DNA of 25,104 bases from Aliidiomarina sp047920995 (GCF_047920995.1 NZ_JBLRWZ010000035.1:1-25104), one strand, 5' to 3'. Counted from the first letter of the stretch, positions 15,660 through 23,206 are shown. Notes: a model not told the origin generated them from the sequence alone. Program-made: numbers and translations.

Positions 15660-16243
15660 AGGCCTAAATTCGACATGCCTTCATCACGAGCAATGGCGCG
15701 TACTTCACGCACAAGCTCTTTATCGATATCGGCACTATCTTGCAGAAATGCCACCATAGCTTGCTGAACTTCAATTTCATAATGGCTTAACGGGTGCTGC
15801 TCGATGGCAACAGCCCGCTGGCCCGCATCCTCGATATCGGCAAACTCGCCGAGCTCAAGAAAATGGGCCACTGAACCTTGCGATATTTTTGCCACATCTA
15901 ACAGCGGCGCGGCATCCCGATCTTCAATACCCTGCATTAAGCTACTTAACGCGGTACAAGCGGCAATGGCAGGAAACATCCCCAATACATCAAACTCTTG
16001 CTCACTTGGGGTGCATTCTTCCAGCTTTTCTTGCCAGCGCTGCCAATCGGCGCCTTTATTCACCGCCAACTTATCCCACACCGCATTCAGGCCGCCGCGC
16101 AGTACTTTTGGATCGCCAAACTCGGTGCTGACATGAAACAAATCATAGTTAGGTAGCATGCGCTCGCATAAATACGCTGCCAGCACGCCTTGGTGCTTTA
16201 AATCGAGATCACGAATCTGTTGGAATATTGTTTTACGTGCCAT
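15656..16243 (-). CDS. DUF416 family protein (YjaG-like)
   Basis: This encodes 195 residues, the length of E. coli YjaG. Shared features are AAYLCERMLPNYDLFHVSTEFGDPKVLRGGLNAVWDKL, FDVLGMFPAIAACTALSSLM and a C-terminus EGMSNLGL. It appears to be a soluble, all-helical acidic protein with no signal peptide. The function of the family is unknown. It lies 12 bp downstream of the YhgN-like gene on the same strand, so the two probably share a transcript, and it ends tail-to-tail with rsmD with a 4-bp overlap and no terminator. Confidence 0.85.
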   Translation of the reverse strand: MARKTIFQQIRDLDLKHQGVLAAYLCERMLPNYDLFHVSTEFGDPKVLRGGLNAVWDKLAVNKGADWQRWQEKLEECTPSEQEFDVLGMFPAIAACTALSSLMQGIEDRDAAPLLDVAKISQGSVAHFLELGEFADIEDAGQRAVAIEQHPLSHYEIEVQQAMVAFLQDSADIDKELVREVRAIARDEGMSNLGL

Positions 16244-16255
16244 GAAAACCGCCTT

Positions 16256-16852
16256 TTATGAGGCCGATGTTGCCAAATACTGCATAATGCCATCAAGGAA
16301 CATTTGTACAGCAATCATAATCAGAATCAAACCCATCAAACGCTCGATGGCATTTAGCCCGCGCTGCCCTAACGCCCTTAATACAAAGCCACTAAACAGC
16401 AAAATGGTGGCCGATATTGCCCAAGCCGCTACCGAAGCAATGGTCCAATCTAGCATTTGATCAGGCGCTTGGTTCGCTAATAGCAGCAACGCTGCTAACA
16501 ACGATGGGCCCGAAATTAACGGGATGGCTAACGGCACAATAAAGGGCTCATCACCCGCCGGCAAACCAAGTACACCACCTGGTTGTGGGAAAATAAGCCG
16601 CAACGCGATAATAAATAGAATAATACCACCGGCAATACTTACCGATTCTTGGCGTAACCCCAGCCAAGCGAGCATACCCGTACCTAAATACAGAAACAGC
16701 AGCATGAAAAATAGCGCAAATAACAGTTCGCGAATCAGCACTTTTTTACGCCGTTTCGGATCTACGTGCCGCAGTACCGAGATGAAGATGGGCAAGTTGC
16801 CCAGCGGATTCATAATCAGTAGCAAGGTTATCGCAGCGGTAACGGTATCCAT
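16256..16852 (-). CDS. yhgN: MarC/YhgN family inner-membrane protein
   Basis: This encodes 198 residues with six predicted membrane segments. The sequence follows E. coli YhgN closely: LLLIMNPLGNLPIFISVLRHVDPKRRKKVLIRELL, SIAGGIILFIIALRLIFPQ, LPAGDEPFIVPLAIPLISGPS and GLNAIERLMGLILIMIAVQMFLDGI. Despite the MarC name no resistance role is established for this family; the fold and the repeated NPxG/SGP half-motifs suggest a transporter-like inverted repeat. TAGGGAAAG lies upstream of the ATG. Immediately upstream lies the IS200/IS605-type remnant. Confidence 0.88.
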   Translation of the reverse strand: MDTVTAAITLLLIMNPLGNLPIFISVLRHVDPKRRKKVLIRELLFALFFMLLFLYLGTGMLAWLGLRQESVSIAGGIILFIIALRLIFPQPGGVLGLPAGDEPFIVPLAIPLISGPSLLAALLLLANQAPDQMLDWTIASVAAWAISATILLFSGFVLRALGQRGLNAIERLMGLILIMIAVQMFLDGIMQYLATSAS

Positions 16853-17085
16853 GAACTTTCCCTAACATATCGAATTGCGTGTAATGGCGCTAAGTATATC
16901 ACCAGATTGACAATTTTACTGCCGCTGGAATACGAAAAGCGCGCCTGATTTATGCAGGTTTACTAGAGCAATAGCACTAGTTTAGCAATTACGCCGTAAA
17001 CCCTCGCCCATTCGAGCGGGGATATAAGGCGTCGATTTTATAGTAGTAAAAAGTCTTGACGCAAGTGCAGGTCAGTGCAAGTATT

Positions 17086-17101
17086 CTGTATATGTATACA
17101 G
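17086..17101. promoter_or_regulatory. lexA box: LexA-like SOS box upstream of the tnpB remnant
   Basis: CTGTATATGTATACAG is a perfect 7-bp inverted repeat and matches the E. coli LexA core CTGT-N8-ACAG, with an AT-rich centre differing from the ideal TATATATA pattern at one base. It lies 13 bp upstream of the ATG at 17115 and about 25 bp downstream of a TTGACG that could be a -35 element. Whether the host LexA recognises the E. coli-type box is an assumption based on gammaproteobacterial practice. Confidence 0.55.
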
Positions 17102-17114
17102 TGGTTAATATGTC

Positions 17115-17528
17115 ATGTTAAAAGCGACCAAAATACGCATTTATCCCACACCTGAACAGGCGGAATTTCTCAACCGCCAGTTCGGTGCTGCGCGGTTCGT
17201 TTACAACAAGGCGCTGCATATCATTAGCTCACAACACAAACGCCACGGCCTGAAGCTCAAGGCCAAGGAACAGGGCAAGCATCTGGTTAAAATTGATCAG
17301 TGGTTCGCCAGCTCCAAAACCTGCTCATGCTGCGGCCACAAGGTGGATTTTTTGCCATTGTCGGTGCGCAACTGGACCTGCCCTGCTTGTAAAGCAGAGC
17401 TTGACCGCGACATCAACGCCGCGATTAATATCCGGCAGCAGGGTATTATCAAGCTAAGAGCCGAAGGACTGTCGGCTCCTGCCAATGGAGGCTTGCGTAA
17501 ATCCGGCCACGCGCTGGTTGCTGCCTAA
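17115..17528 (+). pseudogene. tnpB: TnpB (OrfB) with a large in-frame internal deletion
   Basis: This encodes 137 residues against about 370-400 for a full IS605-family TnpB, an RNA-guided nuclease ancestral to Cas12. Residues 1-48 are the normal N-terminus (MLKATKIRIYPTPEQAEFLNRQFGAARFVYNKAL). Residues 49-137 are the normal C-terminus: a four-cysteine zinc finger (Cys70, Cys73, Cys89, Cys92) and the DRDINAAINIRQQG motif carrying the last RuvC acidic residue. The junction falls at about 17255-17262 and keeps the frame. The missing middle holds the other two RuvC acidic residues, so the product cannot be a nuclease of the usual type. The frame has no stops and keeps its start, so a small protein could still be made. 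The 3' end overlaps the region that encodes the guide RNA scaffold in such elements. No good SD is seen. Confidence 0.85.
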
Positions 17529-17610
17529 GAAGTTGGAAGCCTCGCCCGGCAGGGCGGAGAGCAGTCACTGTAATCTGTTTACTTAGTTGCGTTTACATTA
17601 GGAGAGCTTG

Positions 17611-18606
17611 GTGACGGGATGGCAGCACATTGCTGGTAGCGATGCGTTGAACTTGAATTTAATTCAGCGCGCCGAAAAACTAATTACCCCATACATTGTG
17701 CATACTCCTGTGCTGCAAAGCCCTACCTTGAATAAAATAGCTGGTGCTGAGCTATTCTTTAAATGCGAAAACCTACAAAAAACAGGTGCCTTTAAATTTC
17801 GTGGCGCCGTGCATGCACTGCTACATTTAACGGCTGAGCAGCGCCAACATGGGGTGTTTACCGTATCTTCCGGTAATCATGGTGCCGCATTGGCCGCCGC
17901 TGGTGCTATTTTGGGTATCGCCGTAAAAGTGGCGGTGCCGAAGAATGCGCCAGCGGTTAAGAAGGCCAATATTGCCAGCTACCAAGCAGAGATCGTAGAA
18001 ATTGAACCCGGTATGGCCGCGCGTGAGAACTTCATTCATGAACAAGCGCGCAACGATGCACAGCGCTCATTTATACCACCTTACGATCATCCGCTGATTA
18101 TGGCCGGCCAAGGCACTGCCGCACTGGAGTTGGTGAAAGCGGAACCGGAACTTGATGTGTTAATTACCCCGCTAGGCGGTGGTGGTTTACTCTCTGGCAC
18201 CGCCATGGTGGGCCACAGCCAAGGAATGGATGTATTTGGCGTAGAGCCGGAGCTCGCTAGCGATGGTTGGCATTCCTTACAAACCGGTAGTATTCAGCCA
18301 GCGCTGCCCCCCACAAGCATCTGCGATGGCTTACTTACCAGTTTAGGGCAACATACCTTTCCGGTGCTACAAACCATGGTGAACAACGTGTTGTTAGTAT
18401 CTGAAACCGAAGTAGTAAACGCCATGCAAACCCTATGGCAAGCCCTAAAGCTCGTAATTGAACCTTCATCGGCCACCGTTTTCGCGGCAGTTTGCAAATA
18501 CCCACAGCATTTCCGTGGCAAACGCATTGGCCTTATTTTAAGTGGCGGCAACGTTGATGTTGCTCAACTACCATGGCCGGTTACACCGCTGGAGTTACAC
18601 CCATGA
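17611..18606 (+). CDS. Fold-type II PLP enzyme, serine/threonine dehydratase or racemase-like
   Basis: This encodes 331 residues from a GTG placed 6 nt after AGGAG; a TTG one codon earlier is too close to the SD. Seen are the PLP-lysine motif AFKFRGA (Lys62), the substrate loop SSGNHG (86-91), the phosphate-binding tetraglycine LGGGGLLSG (189-192) and the closing LILSGGN. The length and single domain (no ACT-type regulatory domain) fit catabolic threonine dehydratase, serine racemase and threo-3-hydroxyaspartate ammonia-lyase, which cannot be told apart by eye. The reaction is probably beta-elimination of water and ammonia from a beta-hydroxy amino acid. The stop overlaps the next gene by 4 nt (ATGA), so the two enzymes are translationally coupled. 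The IS-like element ends about 40 bp upstream. Confidence 0.88.
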   Translation: MTGWQHIAGSDALNLNLIQRAEKLITPYIVHTPVLQSPTLNKIAGAELFFKCENLQKTGAFKFRGAVHALLHLTAEQRQHGVFTVSSGNHGAALAAAGAILGIAVKVAVPKNAPAVKKANIASYQAEIVEIEPGMAARENFIHEQARNDAQRSFIPPYDHPLIMAGQGTAALELVKAEPELDVLITPLGGGGLLSGTAMVGHSQGMDVFGVEPELASDGWHSLQTGSIQPALPPTSICDGLLTSLGQHTFPVLQTMVNNVLLVSETEVVNAMQTLWQALKLVIEPSSATVFAAVCKYPQHFRGKRIGLILSGGNVDVAQLPWPVTPLELHP

Positions 18607-19676
18607 GTATCAACTGGAATACCATTATTGGCCCGCAAGTGTTGGTAGATAGTAAGAAAGCCAAACGCAATATCAAGCGCATGCAGGAAAAGGCAGTAGC
18701 TGCTGAGGTAGCTCTACGGCCGCATTTCAAAACCCACCAATCAGTGAGTATTGGGAAATGGTTTGGTAATCCTGCAACCACCCCTATTGCGGTTTCCTCG
18801 GCCGATATGGCCCGCATGTTCGCCAGCGCTGGTTGGCAAGATATTCTGATTGCCATCCCTTTGAACCCGCGCGCTTTGCCTGCCTATAACCGCTTAGCCA
18901 GCGAAGTAACTTTAGGCTTAACCATCGAAAGCATGGCCGCTCTTAGCACTGTTGAGCGCATACAAAACCCAGTAGATGTGTATATCGAAGTAGATGCTGG
19001 CTACGGCCGAACCGGCATTTCCTGGCGCCAGCACGAGTTAATCGCGCAAATCCTAACCCATGCCCGCAATGTTCCCCATGTGCGCCAGCTCGGGTTATTA
19101 CTGCATGCGGGCAATAGCTATAACGCCCGTGGCGATATTGGTATTGCCGAAATTCATCACGAAAGCTTGCAGCGTTTACAGGAACTGTTGCCGCACTTAC
19201 CTGATGCCGAAACATTGCGCATTAGTGTAGGCGACACCCCAACCTGCAGCCGTATGCATGAGTTTCCCGGCGCTGATGAAATTCGACCTGGCAATTATGT
19301 GTTTTATGATTGGCAGCAACAACGCATTGGCGCTTGCGAGTGGTCTGATGTTGCCCTTGCGCTCGCCTGCCCAATTATTGGCATTTACCCAGAGCGCGGC
19401 GAAGTGGTAGTGCATGGGGGCGCAGTGCACTTCAGCAAAGATTGGGCTAGCGTAGATGGGAAACCGGTGTTTGGCCAAGTAGTGCACCAAACCAAAAGTG
19501 GTTGGGGTGGCCCTATTCAAGGCGCTCAATTAATTGGTGTATCGCAAGAGCACGGCAAGGTGCGGGTGCCCGATGCCATGCTAAAAGAACTCAGCCTAAG
19601 CGATTTATTAGTGATTGTGCCGGCCCATTCTTGCTTGGTTATGTCGGCATTTCATGGTGAGTGTGTAGTAATCTAA
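18603..19676 (+). CDS. Fold-type III PLP enzyme, D-serine dehydratase / D-threonine aldolase-like
   Basis: This encodes 357 residues. An alanine-racemase-like TIM barrel carries the PLP lysine in RPHFKTHQ (Lys43), with VYIEVDAGYGRTGI and LLLHAGNSY downstream. The C-terminal beta domain has DEIRPGNYVFYD and PAHSCLVM, whose His342 and Cys344 match the zinc ligands of eukaryotic-type D-serine dehydratase. D-threonine aldolase and beta-hydroxyaspartate aldolase share this architecture, so the substrate is open; a D- or erythro-beta-hydroxy amino acid is likely. The start at 18603 is chosen for the ATGA overlap with the upstream dehydratase; an ATG 30 nt earlier would overlap much more. A terminator hairpin follows directly. 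Confidence 0.85.
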   Translation: MSINWNTIIGPQVLVDSKKAKRNIKRMQEKAVAAEVALRPHFKTHQSVSIGKWFGNPATTPIAVSSADMARMFASAGWQDILIAIPLNPRALPAYNRLASEVTLGLTIESMAALSTVERIQNPVDVYIEVDAGYGRTGISWRQHELIAQILTHARNVPHVRQLGLLLHAGNSYNARGDIGIAEIHHESLQRLQELLPHLPDAETLRISVGDTPTCSRMHEFPGADEIRPGNYVFYDWQQQRIGACEWSDVALALACPIIGIYPERGEVVVHGGAVHFSKDWASVDGKPVFGQVVHQTKSGWGGPIQGAQLIGVSQEHGKVRVPDAMLKELSLSDLLVIVPAHSCLVMSAFHGECVVI

Positions 19677-19678
19677 AA

Positions 19679-19701
19679 AGCCCCGGAGTAACTCCGAGGC
19701 T
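19679..19701. terminator. Bidirectional intrinsic terminator
   Basis: AGCCCCGGAG and CTCCGAGGCT form a 10-bp stem with one mismatch and a TAA loop, 3 bp after the stop of the fold III enzyme gene. The plus-strand T-run is short (TTT), while the minus strand has five T, so it serves both this operon and the convergent VOC-gene operon. Confidence 0.75.
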
Positions 19702-19758
19702 TTCCATGCTTGCCGCTAACTGGCGACACTTATGTTCATTTTGTTATGCACGCATAAG

Positions 19759-19784
19759 TACTTTTTCGCGAAATACTTTTTCGC
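19759..19784. repeat. Short tandem direct repeat
   Basis: TACTTTTTCGC occurs twice, 15 bp apart (19759-19769 and 19774-19784), in the spacer between the terminator and the VOC gene stop. It looks like a small local duplication; no function is apparent. Confidence 0.5.
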
Positions 19785-19790
19785 AAAGCA

Positions 19791-20210
19791 CTACTTGGCA
19801 AACAGTTGCTCGATATCAGCGAACGCTTTGAATTCTAACGCATTGCCAGCCGGATCATAAAAGAACATGGTGGCCTGCTCGCCAGGTTTATCCTGAAAGC
19901 GAATATAGGGCTCAATTACAAATTGAATTCCGGCAGCACGCACGCGATCAGCCAACTCTTGCCAACTTGGCATATCCAATACCACACCGAAATGCGGCAC
20001 CGGTACATCATGGCCATCCACAGGATTGCTTACCGGTGGTAGCAAACGATCTGGTGCTACATGGGTAACCAATTGATGGCCATAGAAGTTCCAATCAATC
20101 CAGTGATCACTGCTGCGCCCTTCAGCGCAGCCAAGTAAATCACCATAAAATGCGCGTGCTTTGGCAAGATTATCTACCGGAATAGCTAAATGAAATGGGG
20201 CAACCGCCAT
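19791..20210 (-). CDS. VOC (glyoxalase/dioxygenase-fold) family protein
   Basis: This encodes 139 residues with two beta-alpha-beta-beta-beta modules. Candidate metal ligands are His7 in FHLAIPV, the His in VPHFGVVLD near residue 73 and the Glu in NALEFKAF near residue 127, the usual His/His/Glu pattern of metal-using VOC proteins. DPAGNALEFKAF is the typical closing motif. The substrate cannot be told: the superfamily covers glyoxalase I, extradiol dioxygenases, epimerases and resistance proteins. Its ATG shares one base with the cystathionine gamma-lyase stop (TAATG). It is therefore the third, translationally coupled gene of the reverse transsulfuration operon, which suggests a linked metabolic task. 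Confidence 0.85.
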   Translation of the reverse strand: MAVAPFHLAIPVDNLAKARAFYGDLLGCAEGRSSDHWIDWNFYGHQLVTHVAPDRLLPPVSNPVDGHDVPVPHFGVVLDMPSWQELADRVRAAGIQFVIEPYIRFQDKPGEQATMFFYDPAGNALEFKAFADIEQLFAK

Positions 20211-21382
20211 TACATTTTCTCCAAGGCTTGTGCTAAATCGTTAATTAAATCTTGGGTATCTTCAATGCCCACCGAAATGCGCACAAAGTTATCGTGAATA
20301 CCTAATTTCTGGCGGTTCTCTGCCGGAATTGAGGCGTGGGTCATGATGGCTGGGTGCTCAATTAAGCTTTCTACGCCACCAAGAGATTCTGCTAAAGCAA
20401 AAATCTCAACCGCTTCTAGGAAACGCCGTGCGGTATCGAGATCGCCATCCAAGAAAATAGAAATCATACCGCCAAAGCCACTCATTTGCGCTTTCGCTAA
20501 CTCATGCTGTGGATGGCTTGCTAAACCAGGGTGAATCACTTTTTTCACCCGTGGATGCTGCTCTAACCAGGTCGCGATTTCTAATGCGGCTTGGTTATGA
20601 TGCTTCATGCGCAGCGCTAAGGTTTTCACGCCGCGCAACGCTAAATACGCATCAAATGGCCCTGCAATAGCGCCAATTGAATTTTGTAAAAACGCCATTT
20701 GCTCTTGCAGATCCTCCCGTTCGCCCACCACAGCAACGCCACCCACCATGTCAGAGTGGCCGTTCAAGTATTTGGTAGCAGAGTGCATTACGATATCGGC
20801 ACCCATAGCCAACGGCAGTTGGTTATATGGCGTAGCAAAGGTGTTATCCACCACTACAATCATATCTGGGTTGTGTGCTCTAGCTGCCGCAACAACCGCT
20901 TTAATATCTACCAACTTCATCATTGGGTTGCTTGGCGTTTCTATCCACACCATGCGAGTTTTTGGCGTAAACGAAGCTTGCAGCGCCTGCATATCAGTAA
21001 GATCAACGTAGCTAAACTCAAGGCCCGCAGAACGACCACGCACCTTATCGAAAAGCCGAAAGCTACCGCCGTATAAATCGTCCATCGCTACCATATGATC
21101 GCCGGTATCTAGCAATTCTAAAATCGTAGAGGTTGCAGCCATACCCGAGGCAAACGCATAGCCTCGGCTGCCGCCTTCTAGATTGGCAATAGACCGTTCC
21201 CACGCAAACCGAGTTGGGTTTTGCGAGCGCGAGTATTCAAAGCCAGAATGCTCACCTGGGCTCGGTTGAATATAGGTAGAGCTAGTTACGATGGGTGGCA
21301 TTACTGCTCCTGTAACAGGCTCTGGCTCTTGGCCACCATGAATAGTACGGGTGGCAAATGCTAAATGTTTCGTATCGCGCAT
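20210..21382 (-). CDS. Cystathionine gamma-lyase / gamma-synthase family PLP enzyme
   Basis: This encodes 390 residues, starting MRDTKHLAFATRTIHGG after AAGGAG; an in-frame upstream extension of 14 codons overlaps the cbs stop and is rejected. It belongs to the Cys/Met metabolism PLP family: YSRSQNPTRFAWE, the aromatic residue in DDLYGGSFRLF, ETPSNPMMKL, VVDNTFATPYNQ, PLP-lysine motif MHSATKYLNGHSD (Lys204) and ESLGGVESLIEHPAIMTHAS. Sequence alone does not separate gamma-lyase (cystathionine to cysteine) from gamma-synthase (MetB). The upstream cystathionine beta-synthase-like gene makes gamma-lyase, and thus reverse transsulfuration, the better reading. Confidence 0.9.
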   Translation of the reverse strand: MRDTKHLAFATRTIHGGQEPEPVTGAVMPPIVTSSTYIQPSPGEHSGFEYSRSQNPTRFAWERSIANLEGGSRGYAFASGMAATSTILELLDTGDHMVAMDDLYGGSFRLFDKVRGRSAGLEFSYVDLTDMQALQASFTPKTRMVWIETPSNPMMKLVDIKAVVAAARAHNPDMIVVVDNTFATPYNQLPLAMGADIVMHSATKYLNGHSDMVGGVAVVGEREDLQEQMAFLQNSIGAIAGPFDAYLALRGVKTLALRMKHHNQAALEIATWLEQHPRVKKVIHPGLASHPQHELAKAQMSGFGGMISIFLDGDLDTARRFLEAVEIFALAESLGGVESLIEHPAIMTHASIPAENRQKLGIHDNFVRISVGIEDTQDLINDLAQALEKM

Positions 21383-21396
21383 ATTATAAATACTCC

Positions 21397-22362
21397 TTAA
21401 CCGAAATCTTGAGCGTTTAACCACTCATCATTAAATAGTTTGGATAAATACCGGCAACCGGTATCACAGGCCAAAGTAACCACACGCTTCGGTTCAGTTT
21501 GTTCGCGGCAATATTGCAGCGCAGCAGCGATTAACGTGCCGCTTGAAGAGCCTACCATAATGCCTTCTTTCAATAGCACTTCACGCGCTACCGCAAATGA
21601 TTCTTTGTCGCTAATGCTATAGGCTTTTCCAGCCAAGGCAATTTCACAAATTACGGGAATGAAATCTTCGCCAATCCCTTCAACGCGCCAGCTGCCGGCT
21701 TCTACTTCTTTGCCTTCATTAATCAATGGCGCCAAAATAGAACCATCGGGATCTGCTAACACCAGCTCCATATCTGCTTTTTGCTCACGCAAATAACGGC
21801 CCACGCCGGTAAGCGTTCCGCCAGAACCTACGCCACACACGAAAGCATCTAGTTTGCCTTCCATTTGCTGCCAAATTTCTGGGCCAGTGGTATCGTAATG
21901 CGCCTGCACATTAGCAGGGTTTTCAAATTGGTTGATATAAAACGCACCGCGCTCTGCAGAAAGGCGTAACGCTAAATCTTGATAATACTCAGGGTGGCCC
22001 TTTTGCACATCAGAGCGCGTTTCAATAACTTCTGCACCAAGGGCACGCAAGTTATACAGTTTCTCACGGCTCATTTTGTCTGGCAGCACGATGATTAACT
22101 TGTAACCTTTTTGCGCCGCTACTAATGCCAAACCTAAACCCGTGTTACCGGCGGTAGCTTCAATTAAGGTATCGCCCGGCTTAATTTTGCCTTGCTCTTC
22201 TGCCGCAGCAATCATGGCAACCGCAATACGATCTTTAATCGAAGCACCTGGGTTTTGTATTTCTAACTTCAAATATAGTTCGCACGGGCCCGTATCTATA
22301 TGGTTCACGCGAACCATTGGCGTATTCCCGATCATTTCCAGCGCGTTATTAAATACCTGCAT
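21397..22362 (-). CDS. Cystathionine beta-synthase / cysteine synthase family enzyme
   Basis: This encodes 321 residues. The ATG at 22360-22362 has AAGG 7 nt upstream; the frame extends 19 codons further to a TTG with no SD. It is a fold-type II PLP enzyme: MIGNTPMVRVN, lysine motif NPGASIKDRIA (Lys43), EATAGNTGLGLA (substrate loop, about 68-79), GVGSGGTLTGVGRYL and GIMVGSSSGT. It has no C-terminal CBS regulatory domains. Homology covers both O-acetylserine sulfhydrylase (CysK/CysM) and bacterial cystathionine beta-synthase. The long C-terminal half (ADPDGSILAPLI, VEGIGEDFIP, ACDTGCRYLSKLFND) and the neighbouring gamma-lyase favour cystathionine beta-synthase. It is the first gene of the operon, 14 bp ahead of the lyase. 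Confidence 0.9.
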   Translation of the reverse strand: MQVFNNALEMIGNTPMVRVNHIDTGPCELYLKLEIQNPGASIKDRIAVAMIAAAEEQGKIKPGDTLIEATAGNTGLGLALVAAQKGYKLIIVLPDKMSREKLYNLRALGAEVIETRSDVQKGHPEYYQDLALRLSAERGAFYINQFENPANVQAHYDTTGPEIWQQMEGKLDAFVCGVGSGGTLTGVGRYLREQKADMELVLADPDGSILAPLINEGKEVEAGSWRVEGIGEDFIPVICEIALAGKAYSISDKESFAVAREVLLKEGIMVGSSSGTLIAAALQYCREQTEPKRVVTLACDTGCRYLSKLFNDEWLNAQDFG

Positions 22363-22545
22363 GGGTTTGCCTTCTATTAATTCAATTGCCTGTTGCGTAT
22401 TTTTCTTGCCAATAAACAACAGCGGTTAAAAAAGTGACTGCTATTCTACAAGGAACGGCGCTCACTATCTATGCTACTTATTTCTAAGCAAGTACTTTAT
22501 GTGATAGTTTATTAAGGGTTAACAAACTTACAACGAGGAATAACC

Positions 22546-23151
22546 ATGCGCCTAAACAAATTTCATCTGCTAGCGGTAGGTGCCACTGCAGCACTTGCAG
22601 CCTGCACGCCAGCCGAGCAAAACCCACAAGATGCATTCTTTGATGCAATTTTAGCCCACTGTGGCAACGCTTATGAAGGTCGAGTTACATCTGGCGATCC
22701 GGAAACCGATCAAACGTGGATGAACAACCGCATTGTTATCGAAGTACGTGAGTGCACCGATACACGCATTCGTATTCCGCTGCATGTAGGCGATAATCAT
22801 TCACGTACGTGGATTATTAGCAAAACAGCTACTGGGCTTGAATTAAAACATGATCACCGTTTAGCAGATGGCAGCGATGATCCAATGACCATGTACGGCG
22901 GTAGCACAATTTCTCCGGGCACTCCTTACGAGCAAGCCTTCCCTGTAGACGAGTTCAGCAAGCAACTCTTTACTGAGCTTGATGCTACCGTATCACTTAC
23001 CAACACTTGGTATATGTCGTTCCCAGACGAAAACACTTTCCGCTACCGGTTATCGCGTGAAAACCGCGAGTTCCACGTAGATGTAGATTTAAGTAACCCT
23101 GTAGAAGCGCCACAAGCTCCTTGGGGCTGGGAAGATCATTACCAGTATTAA
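22546..23151 (+). CDS. Unrecognised lipoprotein
   Basis: This encodes 201 residues. The N-terminus is a lipoprotein signal: MRLNK, hydrophobic stretch, lipobox LAAC with Cys20 as the lipidation site; no Asp at +2, so outer-membrane sorting is likely. The mature part is acidic with two further cysteines (about 39 and 64) that could form a disulfide. It also shows a Trp/His-containing region (HSRTWIISKTATGLELKHDHRLADGSDDPMTMYGG) and a C-terminal segment ending PWGWEDHYQY. I do not recognise the family. GAGGAA precedes the ATG. It is divergent from the transsulfuration operon and followed by a strong terminator, so it is a single-gene unit. Confidence 0.85.
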   Translation: MRLNKFHLLAVGATAALAACTPAEQNPQDAFFDAILAHCGNAYEGRVTSGDPETDQTWMNNRIVIEVRECTDTRIRIPLHVGDNHSRTWIISKTATGLELKHDHRLADGSDDPMTMYGGSTISPGTPYEQAFPVDEFSKQLFTELDATVSLTNTWYMSFPDENTFRYRLSRENREFHVDVDLSNPVEAPQAPWGWEDHYQY

Positions 23152-23176
23152 TCTTTGCTTTCCTGCAACAAATAAC

Positions 23177-23206
23177 AAAATGCCGCACTCTGAAGTGCGG
23201 CATTTT
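23177..23206. terminator. Strong bidirectional intrinsic terminator
   Basis: ATGCCGCACT and AGTGCGGCAT form a perfect 10-bp stem with a CTGA loop, extended by flanking A and T runs (six T after the stem, four A before it). It lies between the convergent lipoprotein and three-helix membrane protein genes and serves both. Confidence 0.92.

Larger units (their letters stand above)
16993..17568 (+). mobile_element. Internally deleted IS200/IS605-type (tnpB-only) element
   Basis: The tnpB remnant is flanked by hairpin-forming ends of the kind used by the HUH transposases of this family. The left hairpin (about 17001-17021) holds CTCG-CCCATT-CGAG. The right hairpin (17543-17556) is CGCCC-GGCA-GGGCG. 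Both ends share CCTCGCCC. TTAC at 16989-16992 is a plausible target motif at the left; AGCAGTCAC is a plausible right terminus. No target duplication is seen, as expected for this family. There is no tnpA, so the element would depend on a transposase elsewhere. The exact borders are inferred, not proven. Codons of the tnpB part are richer in third-position G/C than in neighbouring genes. Confidence 0.65.

Noticed and set aside
22363..22419. 19-codon extension of the cystathionine beta-synthase-like protein from a TTG
   Set aside because: There is no SD before the TTG, while the ATG at 22360-22362 has AAGG at good spacing.
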